Positions 15,546 to 17,510 of a stretch of 17,510 bases of DNA are shown here, in pieces. Below the pieces are notes generated by a model that did not search any database, was not told the origin of the DNA, and worked only from the letters and a program-made list of their open reading frames with translations. The stretch comes from JAWLFY01 sp041685355 (GTDB lineage: Bacteria; Planctomycetota; Planctomycetia; Pirellulales; Pirellulaceae). Every line of letters begins with the position of its first letter. The first letter of the stretch is position 1. The position numbers and the translations under genes were made by a program. The stretch spans positions 1-17,510 of the forward strand of contig JAWLFY010000107.1 in NCBI GenBank assembly GCA_041685355.1, given 5' to 3'.

Positions 15546-16313
15546 ATGACCACTCCCCAACACCCCGCCGCTTCCCGGCGCCCCCGCGCGGTCGCCGCCG
15601 ACCCGCGGTACCTGATCGAAACGACCGACGACGGCAGCCTCACCCTCGTCGCCGCTGACTCGCTCGATCGCTTTCACAGCGGCGCCGGTGCGGTGAGCGA
15701 AACTCGCCACGTCTACCTGGAACGATCGCTCGTCGCTCGGCGGCTCGCCGAACGACAGCCGACGCGGGTCCTCGAAGTCGGCCTCGGGACCGGACTCGGA
15801 CTGCTCCTCACCGTCGACCTCGCACGACACCTGGCGACCCCGATCCGCTACGACGCGATCGAAATCGCGTGGCCCCCGGCACGGGTCCTCGACCAGCTCG
15901 AACTCGGCCGCACGCTCCACGACGCGTCGCTCGCCGAGCATTTTATCCGCTGGAGAAGGTCGATCCCGAATCCGCCGACGTTCGGCTCCCATCGCTGGGA
16001 CGTCGACCCCCGGACCGCCGCGGTCGTCCACATCGCCGATCTCCGGCAATGGACACCGCCACCCGACGCGGCCCCCTTCGACGCGATCTACTTCGACCCG
16101 TTCTCCCCCGCCAGCCAACCCGAGATGTGGACCGAAGCGACCTTCGAAACGATGCGAGACCTGCTCGCCCCCGACGGCCGACTCGTCACCTACTGCGTCA
16201 GCCGCCCCGTCCGAGACGCCCTCACCGCCGCCGGCTTCCGAGTCACCCGAACCCCCGGCCCCCCCGGAGGAAAACGGGAGGTGCTGGTCGCGGAACTCGC
16301 ATCGACGACTTGA
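15546..16313 (+). CDS. mnmD: MnmD-like stand-alone tRNA U34 methyltransferase (MnmC N-terminal / DUF752 domain)
   Basis: A 255-residue SAM-dependent methyltransferase matching the N-terminal methyltransferase half of bifunctional MnmC, without the FAD oxidase half. The known family reaction is methylation of the aminomethyl group to form mnm5 on wobble uridine 34 of tRNA. The family start is seen in SGAGAVSETRHVYLERSLV (45-63). The SAM site is VLEVGLGTGLGLL (75-87). The strongest match is AIYFDPFSPASQPEMWTEAT (180-199), equivalent to LDGFAPAKNPEMW in MnmC, followed by LAPDGRLVTYCVSRPVRDAL, the GF of AAGF, and the GGKREVLVA end. The ATG at 15546 is the only sensible in-frame start; another ATG 7 bases upstream is out of frame. 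No clear ribosome site is visible. It is divergent from the moxR operon and convergent with the PEP-CTERM gene. Confidence 0.85.
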   Translation: MTTPQHPAASRRPRAVAADPRYLIETTDDGSLTLVAADSLDRFHSGAGAVSETRHVYLERSLVARRLAERQPTRVLEVGLGTGLGLLLTVDLARHLATPIRYDAIEIAWPPARVLDQLELGRTLHDASLAEHFIRWRRSIPNPPTFGSHRWDVDPRTAAVVHIADLRQWTPPPDAAPFDAIYFDPFSPASQPEMWTEATFETMRDLLAPDGRLVTYCVSRPVRDALTAAGFRVTRTPGPPGGKREVLVAELASTT

Positions 16314-16318
16314 GGGGA

Positions 16319-16438
16319 CTTAGCAACGGCCGGCAAATCACTGAAGCACACGTTCACTCGATAGCGGAACGGCGCAAGCCGTCCGGTCTTTCGGCTAGAC
16401 GCGGCACCGGGGGCGATCTTGACCGACCGTTGCTTAAG
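16319..16438. repeat. Palindromic, MITE/REP-like element between convergent genes
   Basis: GCAACGG (16323-16329) pairs with CCGTTGC (16427-16433), with partly matching flanks CTTA/TTAAG, giving outer inverted ends about 110 bases apart. Inside is a strong hairpin ACGGC-GCAA-GCCGT (16369-16382) with an outer GG/CC pair, and a weaker GTCT/AGAC pair (16386-16400). The AACGGCGCAAGCCGTCCGGT core resembles dispersed repeats I recall from planctomycete genomes. The right end supplies the stop codon of the PEP-CTERM gene. It may act as a bidirectional terminator. Confidence 0.55.
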
Positions 16439-17177
16439 CCAAATCCCGAGGCTCGGCTGAGACGCGTCGACCGCGCGACCGATAGCGACGAAGCCCGAGC
16501 GCCAAACCTGAGGCGACCGCGATCCCGAGCAACCCGCTCGGCTCGGGAACCGCCGTCACCGTCGCCGTACCCATACCCACCGTTACCGTCTCCCCCAAAC
16601 CTGGACCACCAAGGGCGAACGGAAAGAGATTGACGCTACCTTCGTTAAAGGCCCTGATCTGAAAATCACCCGAAGCCGAATCACCTAGCTGAAGGGTTGA
16701 CGTCGCGAGTAAGACGGAGTTCTGCCCCGACGGCGGAAACACCGGCTCAAAACGAGGAATATCGTCGACCTGGACAATCGGGGTCTCGAGCGAAACACGC
16801 AGTTGCCGATCGCCTAGCCGATCCGTTTGCCCCGCGACTAACGAGAATCCGTCCCCCGCCACGAGAGACGAAAGTGCACCGTGGGCAAGCCCCACCCGGT
16901 CGACCTCGAAATCGAAGTCTCCGCCCACAACCCCTTGGTCCGTCAAACGAGTGTCCGGAACCGAAATGGCGTCGGCCTCCGTACCAAAAAGATCTGGCCT
17001 CTGAGTCAAATAAACCTGAATCACTAACTCCGACCCCGGTTGGCCAAAAAATTGTCGAACGCCCGGGACCCCGTCGCGGCCGAATTCGAGCACGAGCTCC
17101 GCATTCGCGGACCGAGGATTCGCCAGCGAGAACAACGCGAAGGAGAGAACGGCCAAACGGGGAAGGGGCAAGGACAT
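16434..17177 (-). CDS. PEP-CTERM sorting domain protein, secreted, otherwise unknown
   Basis: A 247-residue exported protein. The signal peptide (PRLAVLSFALFSLANPRSANA) has a predicted cut after A26. The body (27-205) is a beta-rich, non-repetitive region with no family I recognise; it resembles the generic 'fibre-like' domain of planctomycete PEP-CTERM proteins. The C-terminus has the sorting signal: VPEP at 210-213, hydrophobic segment GLLGIAVASGLALGL, then arginines RRYRSRGRR. Such proteins are handled by exosortase and usually end up at the surface or in extracellular matrix. The tail after the arginine cluster (VSAEPRDLA) is longer than usual and ends inside the palindromic element, so the repeat may have replaced the original stop. 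The ATG at 17177 places the signal peptide at the N-terminus; no clear ribosome site. Confidence 0.85.
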   Translation of the reverse strand: MSLPLPRLAVLSFALFSLANPRSANAELVLEFGRDGVPGVRQFFGQPGSELVIQVYLTQRPDLFGTEADAISVPDTRLTDQGVVGGDFDFEVDRVGLAHGALSSLVAGDGFSLVAGQTDRLGDRQLRVSLETPIVQVDDIPRFEPVFPPSGQNSVLLATSTLQLGDSASGDFQIRAFNEGSVNLFPFALGGPGLGETVTVGMGTATVTAVPEPSGLLGIAVASGLALGLRRYRSRGRRVSAEPRDLA

Positions 17178-17510
17178 GTCAGAAATACCGGGAGAAAGGA
17201 ATAGAAAAGCAGTGATCGTGCGGCCGGTTCCCCCCACCGCGGAACACCGGACCGGTTGCCCACCGCTATCGACACGCCGAAAAGTCCTTTTTCCACGCGC
17301 GAGCCCACCCATCCTAAATACCGGAACGTACGAATGCGAGTCTCCGCCGGTCGATCTCGGCAAATCGATTGCGGCCTCAGATCCGACACGCATGAATCTG
17401 CGCGCGAACGATCTGGCGCCCTTTCAGGGCTTGCGGGGTGATGCACGATCGATCCTGGGGCGGCGCTGCGCTCTGCCCCAGGCTGATCTCTTGACGCCCG
17501 TCGGGCGGAC
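17178..17510. other. Upstream region of the PEP-CTERM gene to the right edge
   Basis: No convincing gene is present. The first 240 bases should hold the PEP-CTERM promoter on the minus strand, but no clear -35/-10 pair was found. The last 90 bases are a hairpin cluster, listed separately. Open frames here are short and match no family. Confidence 0.5.
17418..17507. repeat. Triple-hairpin GC-rich palindromic repeat element
   Basis: Three perfect inverted repeats lie in 90 bases: GCCCT-TTC-AGGGC (17418-17430); CCTGGGGC paired with GCCCCAGG (17454-17482), with an inner GCGC-T-GCGC; and CGCCCG-T-CGGGCG (17495-17507). The order and the CCTGGGGC...GCCCCAGG core recall a dispersed repeat class I associate with planctomycete (and Bacteroidetes) genomes. 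The element may continue beyond the window. Other copies cannot be checked here. Confidence 0.6.

Noticed and set aside
15869..16633. 254-codon plus-strand frame overlapping the methyltransferase and the PEP-CTERM gene
   Set aside because: Frame-shifted relative to the MnmD motifs, Arg/Pro-rich, and runs through the palindromic element into antisense of the PEP-CTERM gene.

Overview
The window is high-GC bacterial chromosome and looks planctomycete (Pirellulales/Rhodopirellula-like). That call rests on gene content: a prepilin-type DUF1559 protein with an H-X9-DG ending followed by a carboxypeptidase-regulatory-like lipoprotein, an iduronate-2-sulfatase-type sulfatase, a PEP-CTERM protein, an FHA-GAF histidine kinase, two MoxR ATPases, and dispersed GC-rich palindromes. 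Clear Shine-Dalgarno sequences precede only some genes. I saw no tRNA, rRNA, CRISPR array, insertion sequence or phage gene.

Left part (1-2613): the 5' end of an enolase-superfamily gene runs off the left edge on the minus strand. It is followed, also on minus, by an orphan NarL-type response regulator. About 870 bases without an intact gene come next and hold a 17-bp tandem array of 6.6 copies. Then comes the remnant of a secreted BPL_N-family protein, recognisable in two reading frames with most of its middle missing.

Centre-left (2614-7443): a secreted Ntn-hydrolase (C45/acyltransferase-like) whose probable nucleophile Cys sits at the predicted signal-peptide cleavage site, then the DUF1559/lipoprotein pair (probable operon), then a convergent sulfatase on minus.

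Centre-right (7574-15385): an orphan moxR (minus) lies head to head with a cytosolic FHA-GAF-histidine kinase (plus). Their junction carries 8-bp and 12-bp tandem repeats. Convergent to the kinase is a tight minus-strand operon, MoxR ATPase -> DUF58 membrane protein -> transglutaminase-core membrane protein, with both junctions being 4-base ATGA overlaps. By analogy with other MoxR operons, the ATPase probably acts as a chaperone-like remodeller for the two membrane partners.

Right end (15546-17510): a stand-alone MnmD-type tRNA-modifying methyltransferase (plus), a roughly 120-bp palindromic element, a PEP-CTERM protein (minus), and at the right edge a triple-hairpin element resembling a dispersed repeat.

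I do not see a convincing new multi-gene system. The most useful items are the doubly deleted BPL_N pseudogene, the two palindromic repeat elements, the second MoxR with no DUF58 partner, and the acidic/proline-rich insertion inside the kinase ATPase domain.
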